A stretch of DNA of 23,262 bases, from the NCBI GenBank assembly GCA_003614735.1, contig KZ992659.1, positions 1 to 23,262 of the forward strand, read 5' to 3'. Positions 10,132 to 18,885 of the stretch are shown piece after piece. The stretch's first letter is position 1, and the number at the start of each line of letters is the position of its first letter. The translations under genes were made by a program, and so were the position numbers. A model generated the notes under the pieces. The model worked only from the letters and a program-made list of their open reading frames with translations, searched no databases and was not told the DNA's origin. Origin of the DNA: Thamnocephalis sphaerospora (Eukaryota; Zoopagomycota; Zoopagomycetes; Zoopagales; Sigmoideomycetaceae).

Positions 10132-11316
10132 CTACGAAAAGGAAAACACGCTGTTGATCAAGGCAAAGACAACGACGCCGGTGAGCGTCCAGATGGTCAC
10201 ATAGCGGTCCTGCTGATCCAACTGCCGTGCAAGTGGTAGCATGTTGCCGACCACGGTGTACAGCAGCATGCCGGTGACAATGGAAAACAGGCTGCCCGAA
10301 ACAGCGCCTGTCCAGCGTGTACGCAGCAGAAAGTAGCCAAGCAAGGCGCCAAGAAACTGCGCCAGTGTGCCAATGATAGCCGAGGCAAGGAAGCCTTTCC
10401 AGCGAGAACCAGTGGCCACAGCAATGGGCAGCGAGATCATGATGCCCTCGGGGATCTTGTGTAGGGCGAGGGCAATGCCAAAGATAGTGCCTGTACGTGA
10501 GGACACCATAGCGGCAGCAAACATGGCCAGGCCCTCGGGGAAGTTGTGAAGAATTAGCGCCAATGAGATCTGCATGCCGAGACGGCGAAACACGGCATGG
10601 CCAGCCAATTTGTCGCTGGCTGCTTCACCGCTCTCTAGCGCGCGTACGTCACCGGTAGCTGGCGTATCTGCGTTGGTGACTGCCGAGTGGTCGCTGCCGT
10701 CTGCTGCAGCGCCATCATCGTTTGCAGATGCTGATTGTTTAGCTGCAGTGGCAGACAGTGCCGCTTTCTGAAAATCATTTGATGCAACGGCATGCAGGCC
10801 GACCACCGCGGCAAACATGGACGCATCGTGCTTTTGGCGCAGAGTACGCACCAGATGCTTCGCGAGGTAGATTACCAAAATTGCAGCCGCCAGGATGCCT
10901 ACACTTATGGTGCCGGCTGCGCGCTTCCAGTTGTCGTTATCAGCGAAATGGCTTTCCCAGCCCATGACGGCGACAGGAAACAGGTCACCAAGCGCAAGGT
11001 AGAGCATCATACCGGCAGAAAAGGCAATCATGGAGGAAAGGAACGGCGGGTTAGTGGCAAAGTCGATTTGTCTCCGGCCTAGTAGGCGGCCTAGCAGCAC
11101 GTCAAGAAACGGCAGGGTTGACCCGATAATGCATGCGCCGGCAGCTAATGCGGTGAGGCCAAACGCCAGGCCAACGCTATGGTGAAGTGCATGAGCACGG
11201 TCTTCTGGCAACGCAGCCAAACTGTGACCGAGGTTTCCATGCGCACTAACCGATGCTGGCGCAACCAGTAGCAACGACAGGCACACGGCAGAGGACAGCG
11301 TAGATAACAGCGTCAT
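10132..11316 (-). CDS. ZIP-family divalent metal (zinc) transporter (394 aa)
   Basis: A single exon. The first real ATG is at 11316 in a good context (ATACCATGACG); the frame is open about 22 codons further upstream but only from a TTG. The protein starts with a signal-like hydrophobic stretch (LSLLLVAPASVSA) and has about eight membrane segments. After three N-terminal segments comes a polar, acidic, Ala/Asp/Ser-rich loop (about residues 180-240). The metal-binding helices follow: HNFPEGLAMF (His257 in this numbering) and HKIPEGIMISLP (His286), the hallmark of ZIP/SLC39 proteins. The layout with a central loop and two HxxPEG motifs fits the GufA/ZupT/Zrt3-like branch, whose fungal members move zinc out of the vacuole or across internal membranes. 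Zinc as the substrate and the vacuolar site are family inference. No introns are needed, unlike most neighbours. Confidence 0.9.
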   Translation of the reverse strand: MTLLSTLSSAVCLSLLLVAPASVSAHGNLGHSLAALPEDRAHALHHSVGLAFGLTALAAGACIIGSTLPFLDVLLGRLLGRRQIDFATNPPFLSSMIAFSAGMMLYLALGDLFPVAVMGWESHFADNDNWKRAAGTISVGILAAAILVIYLAKHLVRTLRQKHDASMFAAVVGLHAVASNDFQKAALSATAAKQSASANDDGAAADGSDHSAVTNADTPATGDVRALESGEAASDKLAGHAVFRRLGMQISLALILHNFPEGLAMFAAAMVSSRTGTIFGIALALHKIPEGIMISLPIAVATGSRWKGFLASAIIGTLAQFLGALLGYFLLRTRWTGAVSGSLFSIVTGMLLYTVVGNMLPLARQLDQQDRYVTIWTLTGVVVFALINSVFSFS

Positions 11317-11405
11317 GGTATTGGTAGAGCGGCGATATCTGAGCTGCACAAAGAAACGATACAAGTGCTCTAGTGCTTGCAATGACTGCAGATCTTGGTT
11401 GACAT

Positions 11406-11766
11406 TTATATGTGCAATGGCAAAACATTTTCCCGCTCACAATCGACAAGAGTGCGCACCACATATAGCAATACTACGATGAAGGGCATGTTGTCCCACG
11501 TTTTTGGATGGCAAAAAGTACCAGCCGCAATGACGTATATAGAGGCGGCGGAAAGATTTACGCGCCGCAAATGCGCGATGGGTCGGGTCATGGTCCACGC
11601 CAATTCCCAGAATGTATGGGCAACAAGCGTGAGCAGCATGCTTGCCAACCGATATCGGCGCAATAAACACCTGCCTTGGCCGCAACGGTTGTGGCCGAAC
11701 GAGCTGCGCCTGTAAGTGGAACAAACACCGGGCCACGAGTGCGCCCACGATAGCAAAATGGCGCAT
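11406..11766 (-). CDS. Unrecognised small membrane protein, or last exons of a larger gene
   Basis: Two exons fit: 11766-11729 and 11670-11406 (58-nt intron, GTGTTT to CAG), giving 100 residues from ATG 11766. The second exon has two clear hydrophobic segments (about LASMLLTLVAHTFWELAWTM and SAASIYVIAAGTF, then FIVVLLYVVRTLV) and ends at TAA 11406. The frame is open upstream of the ATG through an Asp-rich piece (KDDDDDC) to an acceptor-like CAG at 11833, so these may be the final exons of a multi-exon gene that includes the coding piece at 11930-12103. No family is recognised. The gene lies about 90 bp upstream of the ZIP start on the same strand. Confidence 0.4.
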
Positions 11767-11929
11767 CAGCTTGTCCGTGCCACTGCAGCGACAGTCATCG
11801 TCGTCATCTTTCAGTAAATGATGAGCCGGTCTCTGGTACAGACTAGCACTTTAGACGGGCAGCAAATGACGCTAATCTTTTGTGCCGTCCATGATGTGCT
11901 CTGAGCGGACTGTACCGCACAGTGCCGCA

Positions 11930-12103
11930 TCAAGCTGGTGAAGCGTCTGGTATGGTTGCGCAGTATTGCCGATAGCCAGTCACCAGAGCATCGGCAATCT
12001 CTCGCTTTTGGCCATCAGGTGGCAAGCGAATAGCCAAATTTGCCGAGATAAGCGGGCTCAACCGGCTGGCGCCCCTCGCCGCCTCATCACGATGCCAGTG
12101 ACG
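11930..12103 (-). CDS. Coding fragment of unknown gene (exon candidate)
   Basis: After a TAG acceptor-like site at 12104, the minus strand reads as polar, protein-like sequence for 57 codons (WHRDEAARGASRL, then ANLAIRLPPDGQKREIADAL) and stops at TGA 11930-11932. Codon usage and amino-acid balance resemble those of the certain genes. I found no ATG in frame, so it must be joined to other exons. An internal GTGACT donor at 11983 could link it in phase 0 to the acceptor at 11833 and hence to the membrane exons ending at 11406; alternatively the TGA is a true C terminus. Upstream linkage is unresolved. Confidence 0.35.
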   Translation of the reverse strand, partial: RHWHRDEAARGASRLSPLISANLAIRLPPDGQKREIADALVTGYRQYCATIPDASPA

Positions 12104-12281
12104 CTAGCTCCCAGCCCAATCACACAGCGTGCGGTGGCGCAGTAAGTCTTCAGATACAGTCAGTACAGATAATATATCGAAGCGGAGAAAGTATAGATGT
12201 ATAGCGCAGTTTGCATGCGCAACGAGCTAAACCTAGGTGATTATGCTGCGGCTGCGTGCTATGTACTTGTCCACCGGACAC

Positions 12282-13046
12282 CTAAAGTTGTCTCAGAACA
12301 TCGATCAAAGCCGAGGGACTAATGGGGATGGAAAGCGCGAATAACAGCATTGCGCCGATAAAAAGTGTGGAGCCGCCAGCCAAGACAACGATGCAGACCG
12401 CTAGACGCACAGCACCGGCGCTGAGAAATGGTGGTTGGTCAGCCAGCTAGCGTTCCGAGCTGCCCGCTATTGCATGCACAATCTTGACGAGCCAGAGTTG
12501 GCAAAGATGCGTCGGTGGACTGCATAAAGGTCAAAATCTTTGCAACACGGCTACACCATTCTATTCTCCATCTGTCGGGCTATGCCGAAGCGCTGGAAGC
12601 ACCATCACCCAATGGTTGCCGCTTGGTCACACGGCATCGAATCTGCAGCAGCAGGCACTGCAAGTGGCTGTCTAGTGGCTGCTGCATGAGGCCCAAAGAA
12701 CGGAAACAGAAGAGTACGTCAAGACGAAATGACCTGCCGGCAAATGCAGACGATTTGAAGGTGCTGTCGCTTCGTCTACCGCTACATGGTAGCGCCGTCG
12801 TGCATTTTCTCACAAAGCCAAGGGGGTAGGATGCACTGTATGCAGGCGGCGATGAGCAGTGGGTGATTTGGCCAAGGTGGCGGCGTCGGCTGCCGTATTG
12901 CCGCCACGGTGTGCACCGCCAATACGCGGTTGGCATGGAACCCGAGTTGGTCTGTGCTGAAAACACGCTGTTGATGTTTGCACTGTGAGTCGATAGCATG
13001 TGGTGGCAGTATGTTGGCAGGTCACGCAGCAGAGCTGATTTGCCAT
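12282..13046 (-). CDS. Unresolved multi-exon gene ending in two membrane segments
   Basis: The clearest part is the last exon, 12420-12282: a hydrophobic hairpin (VRLAVCIVVLAGGSTLFIGA, then MLLFALSIPI) ending in a short polar tail and TAG 12282-12284. It is preceded by a good CTGAC...CTCAG intron end. Going upstream, exons in compatible phases can be drawn at 12533-12480 after a CAG, with a 59-nt GTGCAT intron, at about 12697-12610, and at about 12895-12816 with a GTGAGA donor. The 5' end is not determined; 13046 is the first ATG of the frame that contains the upstream exon. The N-terminal half is Cys/His-rich. The model is tentative and no family is recognised. Confidence 0.3.
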
Positions 13047-13540
13047 ACCATGGTGGCCAAACGCTGCGTGTGCGCAATGCGAGTGCGACACCGCTGTGGT
13101 ATTGTGCAGCTTGCAGCGAGCCCGCCAGCACCAGAGATGCGCACGGTTGTCAATATTTACGGTTGGCTGTGTATGGGAATGCTGGCGCAATGCTGCGAGT
13201 ATCATGTGCAGCTAGCTATCGAGTGTGCGACACACGTCCAGCGCATGTAGCTGGCCAGTGCAGTGGGGAATTCATTTGATTGGTAAACTGCATGCACATA
13301 GACGTGCGAAAATGCGCGCATGGTACAGTGCGCGCTCTCGTGCGTAGCATTGGCGATGAACAGATACAGTCACCGTTGCTATATGGCCAGTACCCGACGT
13401 GCACCGTGCGACTGTGCGCATCTCACCCAGTCATTATCGTCCTTGCAGCTATTGCTCGCTGATTGTGCAACTACTCACTTCCATTCACGCGTATTTGATC
13501 GTTACTGTTGCAACAAGTATTATAGACACCACCGCCACAT
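13047..13540. other. Intergenic stretch before the 7TM gene
   Basis: No supported gene. Short frames on both strands overlap without motifs. The last 100 bases become AT- and pyrimidine-richer (attattatag-like words) and probably carry the promoter of the gene at 13541; the 5' end of the minus-strand gene above may also lie here. Confidence 0.3.
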
Positions 13541-14606
13541 ATGTCGACTGCTTTAAACAGTAGCGGGGAAAGCGTCCTTGCATGGCCGAAAAACTATGAT
13601 CCGCTAGGAGAAATCAACGGCTTTGAATATGTTTTGCAGACACCGGAGGGTGGCGCTGACCTTCGCTCTCGCATACATGGCCAACACGAACAGCTAGTCA
13701 TCAACAGTGTCCTGCTTTATCTGTTCAGCTATAATGCGTACCGTGCAGTATGTCTAATTATCCGGATGCATAGTTCCCTTACCTGCAGACTGTGCTTGGT
13801 TCAGGCGATGGCTGGCGTGGTGCTCGGCTTTGTTTCGGTTTCCACGGTATTCCCGGAAGGCGCCACCTGTCGCACAGTCATTTGGACGTGTGCCATGGGT
13901 ATGGCTATTTCCAGCACCTGCGTCAACTCGGTACTATTGAGCAAAGCGTACGTTGCGCACAACCAGTCAACCGCCCTGTTGTGCCTGGGCATCCTGTTTA
14001 TCATTTCCCAGCCGTCATTTATCTATGTCGTGGTCTTTCACACAACCTCGCTAAATATGCCGGACAGCGGATGCATCGTCGTCTACCCCGACTACTATCC
14101 GTGGATGCGTCTAGCGCTCGATCTGCCTGCAAACACTGTGTTTTCTATTGCATTTCTGATGGTGGCAGTCCGCCAGTACAGGATCTTTGGCTCGGAGATG
14201 TGGGCACGACTGAGCGAGGACGGAATGGTCTACCTGATAGCATCGGCAGTCTCGGCCATCTTTACCGTGTGCGTGGGCGTGTTTCAATGGGCCGGCAACT
14301 ACTCTGAGTGGTTCTTTGTCTTTGATTGTAAGTACCAGAGCGCCATTCCTTCTGCGTCTTCATCGCTCATGCATGGCAATATGCCTGCCGTACCTAGGGT
14401 ATTTCACGTCATTCCTGCTTATCCGCCAGCAAGAGCGTCTGCAAAACACGCTAGCTCAGGGCAACCGACCACAGACACACATTCAGAATGCCAATCTCAA
14501 CGACATTGCCACGGCAGTTACAATACCTGGCTACAACTACGGAGCCGTGTCTGCCGCTCACAATCCTACCGATAGTGCCGTTAGCAGTCGAGACAGCACT
14601 GTATAA
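13541..14606 (+). CDS. Seven-transmembrane receptor-like protein (2 exons, 331 aa)
   Basis: Exons 13541-14327 and 14398-14606 are joined by a 70-nt GTAAGT...CTAG intron; the joined frame turns residue 263 into Trp and runs to TAA. The hydropathy is that of a GPCR: an extracellular N terminus of about 50 residues with an N-S-S glycosylation site, then segments at about 52-74, 84-103, 112-136, 144-166, 187-211, 229-250 and 256-271, then a polar tail of about 60 residues rich in Asn, Gln and Ser. Cys110 before segment 3 and Cys178 in the loop between 4 and 5 are placed as the conserved GPCR disulphide. Pro residues occur in segments 4 and 5 (QPSF, DLPAN). There is no DRY motif or recognisable ligand pocket, so class and ligand are open. 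The intron falls inside segment 7. Confidence 0.8.
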
Positions 14607-14833
14607 TAGAACCATCAAAACAAGTCAGAGCCAGGGCGCTGGTACTGAAGCGCCCAATAAATCTGCGTGTGACTGGCTGCGTATGACCAGTCCAATACAT
14701 TTGCTCGAGTATTTTACGCTCGTCACTATCTTTGCTTATATCAATGATTGCTGGTGCTATTGGGCAAATGTATGCGATAGCGGCGTGAGTAGCTGATTTA
14801 GACGCATGCTCATGATACAGCTGACTGTGAAAT

Positions 14834-15695
14834 CTAACGCGATTGTTGTGCGCCTGCTACCGATGCGTCACTAATACGATTCAGTTCCATTTGCAGGCGC
14901 AGTGCCAGTTCCTCCTTGCTAATCTCTCCAGAGTTGTTGGCCGCTTCTACTGCTTGACCATTTGTGTTTTCGCTGTTAGCAGAGCTCTCAGTGTTGCCAC
15001 TGCTACAAAGCACGCGTACACTGCTAGCTCTCAGCAGTGCCACACCGCGTCGTATCTCTGCTCCCAGTATCAGAATCTATATGATTGCCGTTTTAGCAAA
15101 GGCGGTATACGACGTTACAGATTAATGGCACAATACTTGCCTTGCTGCCTATGGGCATGCGCACATCCAATGCTGATATGCGTTCGTGTTCAAGCCCGTA
15201 GATGGCCTGGTGTCCGTCTGTCAGTGTCAGCTTCAGCGTGCCCCGCGGTAGTCCCTTGGCCTCCTCGACGTGATTATCGCTAAAGTCAGTTGCGCCGCCG
15301 GGACGGCGCATGCTCGTGCCGCCGTCGACACCGCCGTCGTCGCCATCTTCGTTTTCCAGAAGCTCACGCGGCTGCCGCACGCCGCCTGGCCGCAGCTCAC
15401 CGATACACGCGTCCAGCACACGTTGGCGCGAATAGCCAATCTCGTCCACGCTCGCCAATTCCAGCACACAGGCCTGCAGCATCACTTTATGTGCATGCAG
15501 TGCGTCCGGCGGCAGCACTGGCGCGCTGGTAGATGCCAAAGGCAGGCGCAAGAAACGCTGCCAGACCGTATCCAGTAGCGCTGCGTCTGCGCAGTCGTGC
15601 TGGACATTGCGTACACACTGCGCCAGCCAGTCGTCGGTCGGCCGAGCCTGCCGCGCAAGGAGCTGCTGCCGTAATGACGTTAGACGCGTATTCAT
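14834..15695 (-). CDS. RMI1: RecQ-mediated genome instability protein 1 (RMI1), 2 exons, 265 aa
   Basis: RMI1 is the OB-fold subunit of the Sgs1/BLM-Top3-Rmi1 dissolvasome, which removes double Holliday junctions in the nucleus. Exons 15695-15141 and 15076-14834 give 265 residues, close to the 241 of yeast Rmi1. The N-terminal helical domain shows RPTDDWLAQCV (Trp23, Cys27). An acidic Gly/Asp-rich insert (about 120-145) precedes the OB fold: GTLKLTLTDG at 152-161, then HQAIYGLEHERISAL and MPIGSK. Exon 2 continues with ILILGAEIRRGVALL and SSVRVL, matching the RGVLLL...NVxVLGG segment of the family, and ends in a Glu/Ser/Asn tail. The intron has a GC donor (AAG|GCAAGT) and keeps phase 0. The start is the ATG just before the helical domain; in-frame ATGs lie further up. 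The gene is divergent from the AVEN-like gene. Confidence 0.82.
15077..15140 (-). other. GC-AG intron in RMI1
   Basis: This 64-nt intron starts with GCAAGT after AAG and ends in TATAG, with a TGCTAAAAC-like branch site. No GT donor joins the two RMI1 halves in the right phase, and the flanking residues join the two parts of the conserved OB fold. GCAAGT is the known consensus for GC-AG introns. Confidence 0.75.
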
Positions 15696-15777
15696 GACGA
15701 GTGAAAACAATGGGCGGCCTTCGTTACACCAGCAAAAGCGACGAAGCATTCTCTCTGTCACTCTGCCTGTAGTCTCC
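15696..15777. promoter_or_regulatory. Divergent promoter between RMI1 and AVEN-like gene
   Basis: Only 82 bp separate the chosen ATG of RMI1 (15695, minus) from that of the AVEN-like gene (15778, plus). Both promoters and 5' leaders must lie here or overlap the coding ends. No TATA box is evident. Shared regulation is inferred from spacing only. Confidence 0.5.
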
Positions 15778-17316
15778 ATGCGACCCGATCTACACAAACA
15801 GCGTGCGTCGCGGCGCTATCAGGCGCGAAAGGGCGCTGCAGTCGCCAAGGCCGAGGCTGGCGCTGAGACGGCAGCCGTACAGCCGCGCAGTCGCAAAGGC
15901 GGCCGTCCAACCAAACCAGGTGCTGTAGGATGGCAACCATCGTCGGCAGTGCCGTCGTTGTCGTTACTATAAAGACTGACGCGCCGGTCTACGCAAGCAG
16001 TCCGAGACAGTGGCCCGGCCATGACGATACTTGGTGAGCTAGCAGCCCAGCCAGGCGAGCTGCCACCCAGCGACGACGAAGAGGACCAGCTGCTGGCCAC
16101 GGTGACGGCTGGGACAACCAGTGGCGCAGGCCAGCATGCTGGCACCGAGTCCAATGCAGCAGCAGCAGCAGCAGCAGCAGCAAACATGGCTGTACAGGCG
16201 CTGGAGGAGGCACGCGAGGCGCATAGTCTTGGACAACTACTGGCTATTATCGACAAGCATGGTACGTTGAGGCATGGGCCGTGATTGGCGGTAACTTACT
16301 TTGTCGCATATCCGATAGAGCGCGCCACCGACCAGAGCACTTATTTCCAGTTTAAAGACGAGAGAGACTGGCTTACGGCGGATGAAACGGAAGATCTAGG
16401 CGGACAGGTAGGCCGGGCAGATGGAGGCTATTCTGGCGTGCTTTTGTCAGCGTACACTGAATATTGCTGGCATGTAGTCTTCACTGTTGCAAGTAGTTTA
16501 CGGAGATTTGGAGACATCGCTGGGCCGTCTATCCGTCTGGCAGCATTTGGGCGCCGAGCCGTTTGACAATACGCTGGACACGGATGAGGATGAGGACAGC
16601 GACAGCAATGCAAGCACGGGGGAAACGGAAAGCACCGCACAGCCGAGATGTGATGCAAGTAAGGGCGTGTTTTATTCCTCTTGCCAATCAGACCATACGG
16701 AGGATATGTATGAGGTAAGAGACAGTGCATACGTGTACAAATAGCTGGCACAGAGTGGCAGTTGTTGACGGCCGCATGCTGGTGCATAGGACGTAGACAT
16801 GATGCGCTGGACAGTGCCAGCCATTCCTCAAGGCGCAGTGGCCAATCTTGCCGATACGCTCAAGCGGAGAAAAGAGAAGATGGCAACAGCATCGGCGGCG
16901 ACATTGGCGCCAACTACCAGCAGTACTGAGGATCACACAGTAGCATCAAACACGACCGTCACTACTGGTCCGGGAGTTCGTTCAGCCGCTTTTACCACAG
17001 TAGCAACAGGATCCGCGTCTTTGAGTGCACCGGTGGTGCAGAGTAGTGGTGAGTAATAGAATAGGGGACTGTCTGGTGCATAATGATATTAATGCGTAGT
17101 CGGGCTGTGCTGCCAGCACGCGGTCGTGGATACGGCGAGCTGCCATCTACATCTTCAGGCAAAGATGGCGCAATAGCCTCAGGTCCATTCACGCCCGCTA
17201 CTGGTCGTGGCCGTGGTCGCGGTCGTGGCATACCCATGGCGCGTGGTCGCGGTCGTGGCCGTGGTGCTGGCTCAGCCAAGGATATGGAGGCCTGGCTTGA
17301 TGATGTATTGGGATAG
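15778..17316 (+). CDS. AVEN-like protein (cell death regulator Aven family), 6 exons, about 402 aa
   Basis: Exons: 15778-15919, 16001-16261, 16319-16407, 16478-16714, 16790-17052, 17100-17316 (1209 nt, phases agree). The start RPDLHKQRASRRYQ resembles basic N termini common in fungal proteins. Matches to vertebrate AVEN are: the aromatic-acidic core YFQFKDERDW (143-152), comparable with FSQFRFAEEKEW; then VYGDLETSLGRLSVWQHLG, comparable with the YVDSELLVRALQELPLCL helix; then IPQGAVANLADTLKRRKEK. The extreme C terminus DMEAWLDDVLG (392-402) compares with ELEDWLDSMIS. An RG-rich block (about 354-386, GRGRGRGRG twice) sits just before that motif, whereas in vertebrate AVEN it is N-terminal. Animal AVEN binds Apaf-1/Bcl-xL, affects ATM signalling and binds G-quadruplex mRNAs through its RGG part; the role in fungi is unknown. 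Nine GCA codons make a poly-Ala run. Confidence 0.6.
16156..16182 (+). repeat. (GCA)9 microsatellite coding for poly-alanine
   Basis: Nine perfect GCA triplets in frame encode nine Ala residues within exon 2 of the AVEN-like gene, between Asn codons. A pure-triplet tract of this kind is prone to length change. Confidence 0.95.
16659..16691 (+). other. 33-nt in-frame intron-like segment inside an AVEN-like exon
   Basis: The segment begins GTAAGG and ends ATCAG, and its removal or retention both keep the reading frame (11 codons). At 33 nt it is much shorter than every other intron in the window, so I left it in the coding exon. It may be an exitron or just chance. Confidence 0.35.
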
Positions 17317-17683
17317 GCACCTGTAGCTATCGTAACATTGATTTTGTAGGCCACAACGCAGTGCTATACCTTGGGATGCAGGCCATACTTTACGTGCAGT
17401 AATTTGTGTCGTGGAACAGCGTGATGCGCGGAATGAATAACGATTTAGTTTGCAGGGAATGATGCGATTGGGACATGCAAGGGTTGAGTGTTGTAGGTAC
17501 GTCCAGCGTATTGGCAATGTGTCAGTGACGGGTAGAGCAATGGCCGAAAAGGTAGGCCGTGCCAAAGGTGGAATCACAGCAGAAGTAAAGAGAAAAGAGG
17601 AAAGCATAGCGCATATGCCAATACAAGAAAAGGAGTTTGAACTGATGCAAAGAGGAGGCGAGTATGCATGGTCACGATCGGAA
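17317..17683. other. Convergent 3' intergenic stretch
   Basis: It lies between the stops of the AVEN-like gene and the minus-strand membrane protein. A plus-strand frame from 17450 is rich in Glu, Lys and Arg but has no motif or splice support. No clear terminator signal was picked out. Confidence 0.35.
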
Positions 17684-18885
17684 TCAGGGTGCATACGGCC
17701 ATGGTATCAGCATGTATATGACTGCAGCAATGATACAGGCCAGTGACATCATAGCCAGTGTGCATTGCACGATACGAGGTGTGCCCTCTTGGCGCCATTG
17801 CAGCGGCCATAAGCTGCAGATGCCATCGTGACATATGTCCCAGTAGCTGCGATGCTGACGCCGCAATTCCGGTGTCGTCATTCCCAACGATCCGCCCATA
17901 CTTTCCGGCATGGTACCAGCTTCACTGTCTCTCAGCGTCTGGCTATCGGTTATGCTGCCGTCACGTTGCTTTGCGTGCATTTCTGATACGTGCATGCGTG
18001 CAATTGCCTCTGTCACCCTTCGCTGCTGGTACTGATTATCGCATCGCTTGCGATGTGCGTGAATAATCGCCGCTAGCATCAGTAAAAGGGCCGCCGCCAG
18101 AAGAATCCAGATGGACACATGGGTAGCGCGGTAGGCTGGGTCGCGAACGAGACCGTCGCTTGGCGTGCATACGCTGTAGCCGGCCGACACGCTATACTGG
18201 CAATAGCCACTTTTGCACTGCATTACAACAGGCGTGTAAGCTCCGGCGTGTTGAGCAGTTGCGCGCGGCGCTCACTCACCTGGTTCACGCCCGCACATCT
18301 GCGACGATCTTCCTTGAGCGGCATGCAATGCCCCGAGGCAAAGAGCTGCGCCGCTGGTGAGGCGTCATTGTTTGCGGCATCAGGCTCACAGTACGCCTCT
18401 GGAACGCAGTTGCTCACAGAAGGAAGGTAGATCTGGCTACGGTTTGAAATCCAATTCCGTAGTGTCTCATTCTGCGGGATAGGAGCGCGGATGCAGGCAG
18501 CACCTAGCCCCGCCAGCGGACCATTCGCATACTGCGGCCAGCGCAGCGTATTCACCGGACGCGCTGCTGAATTGCCCGTTGGCAGGGCGGCCGTCAGTCG
18601 GAAACCGCGCGTCGTGTTGGCCACCTGGCAGGAAGCGTCAGACGGTGCGCGGAATGAGATGACCAGGCCGTGGGCGTCGATGGCTGGGCTCAGAAAACAG
18701 GCTAGCTCTGCCTCGCACCGCGTTGCCGGGTCGCAAGCCCCGTTAAGCGCCACAGCGCTGGGCAGTGACGGTGGCGACGGTGACGGCGACGGCAATTCCT
18801 TCACAGATTCACCCATGTCGCCGTTGCCGTCGTTATCAAGGTTTTTTGTTATAGCCGCCGTGCGGACTTCCGGCGCACCCTCCAT
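17684..18885 (-). CDS. Cys-rich membrane glycoprotein of unknown family (2 exons, at least 379 aa)
   Basis: Exons 18885-18280 and 18217-17684 are joined by a 62-nt GTGAGT...CTTAC...GCAG intron in phase 0. The N-terminal 235 residues have about a dozen Cys and three N-glycosylation sites (NTTR, NETL, NRSQ), typical of an extracellular or lumenal domain. The Cys spacing around the splice (CMPLKEDRRRC, then CKSGYC and C219) resembles a small disulphide module. A membrane segment spans about 236-258 (WILLAAALLLMLAAIIHAHRK) and is followed by a basic stop-transfer. After it come a polar 90-residue segment and a second hydrophobic stretch near the C terminus (about 355-373). The start ATG at 18885 gives no signal peptide. 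A CTGAC...ACAG acceptor just upstream of it suggests a missing 5' exon; one candidate frame ending near 18947 is hydrophobic (YVLYLLAFTIALFQ) and would join in phase 0 through a weak GTGGAC donor. Confidence 0.65.

Noticed and set aside
11317-11382. Longer ZIP protein starting 22 codons upstream
   Set aside because: That codon is TTG, not ATG; the ATG at 11316 has a good context and begins the signal-like hydrophobic stretch.
12515-12829. Plus-strand frame with protein-like appearance (104 codons)
   Set aside because: No homology or splice continuity; the opposite strand offers membrane segments with branch and acceptor signals, though that model is itself tentative.
12978-13279. Cys-containing plus-strand frames suggesting a zinc finger (WYCAAC)
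   Set aside because: Only one CxxC pair and no second pair at family spacing; several frames overlap.
17450-17746. 98-codon plus-strand frame after the AVEN-like gene
   Set aside because: Charged but without motif; lies in a short convergent intergenic region and overlaps the end of the minus-strand gene.
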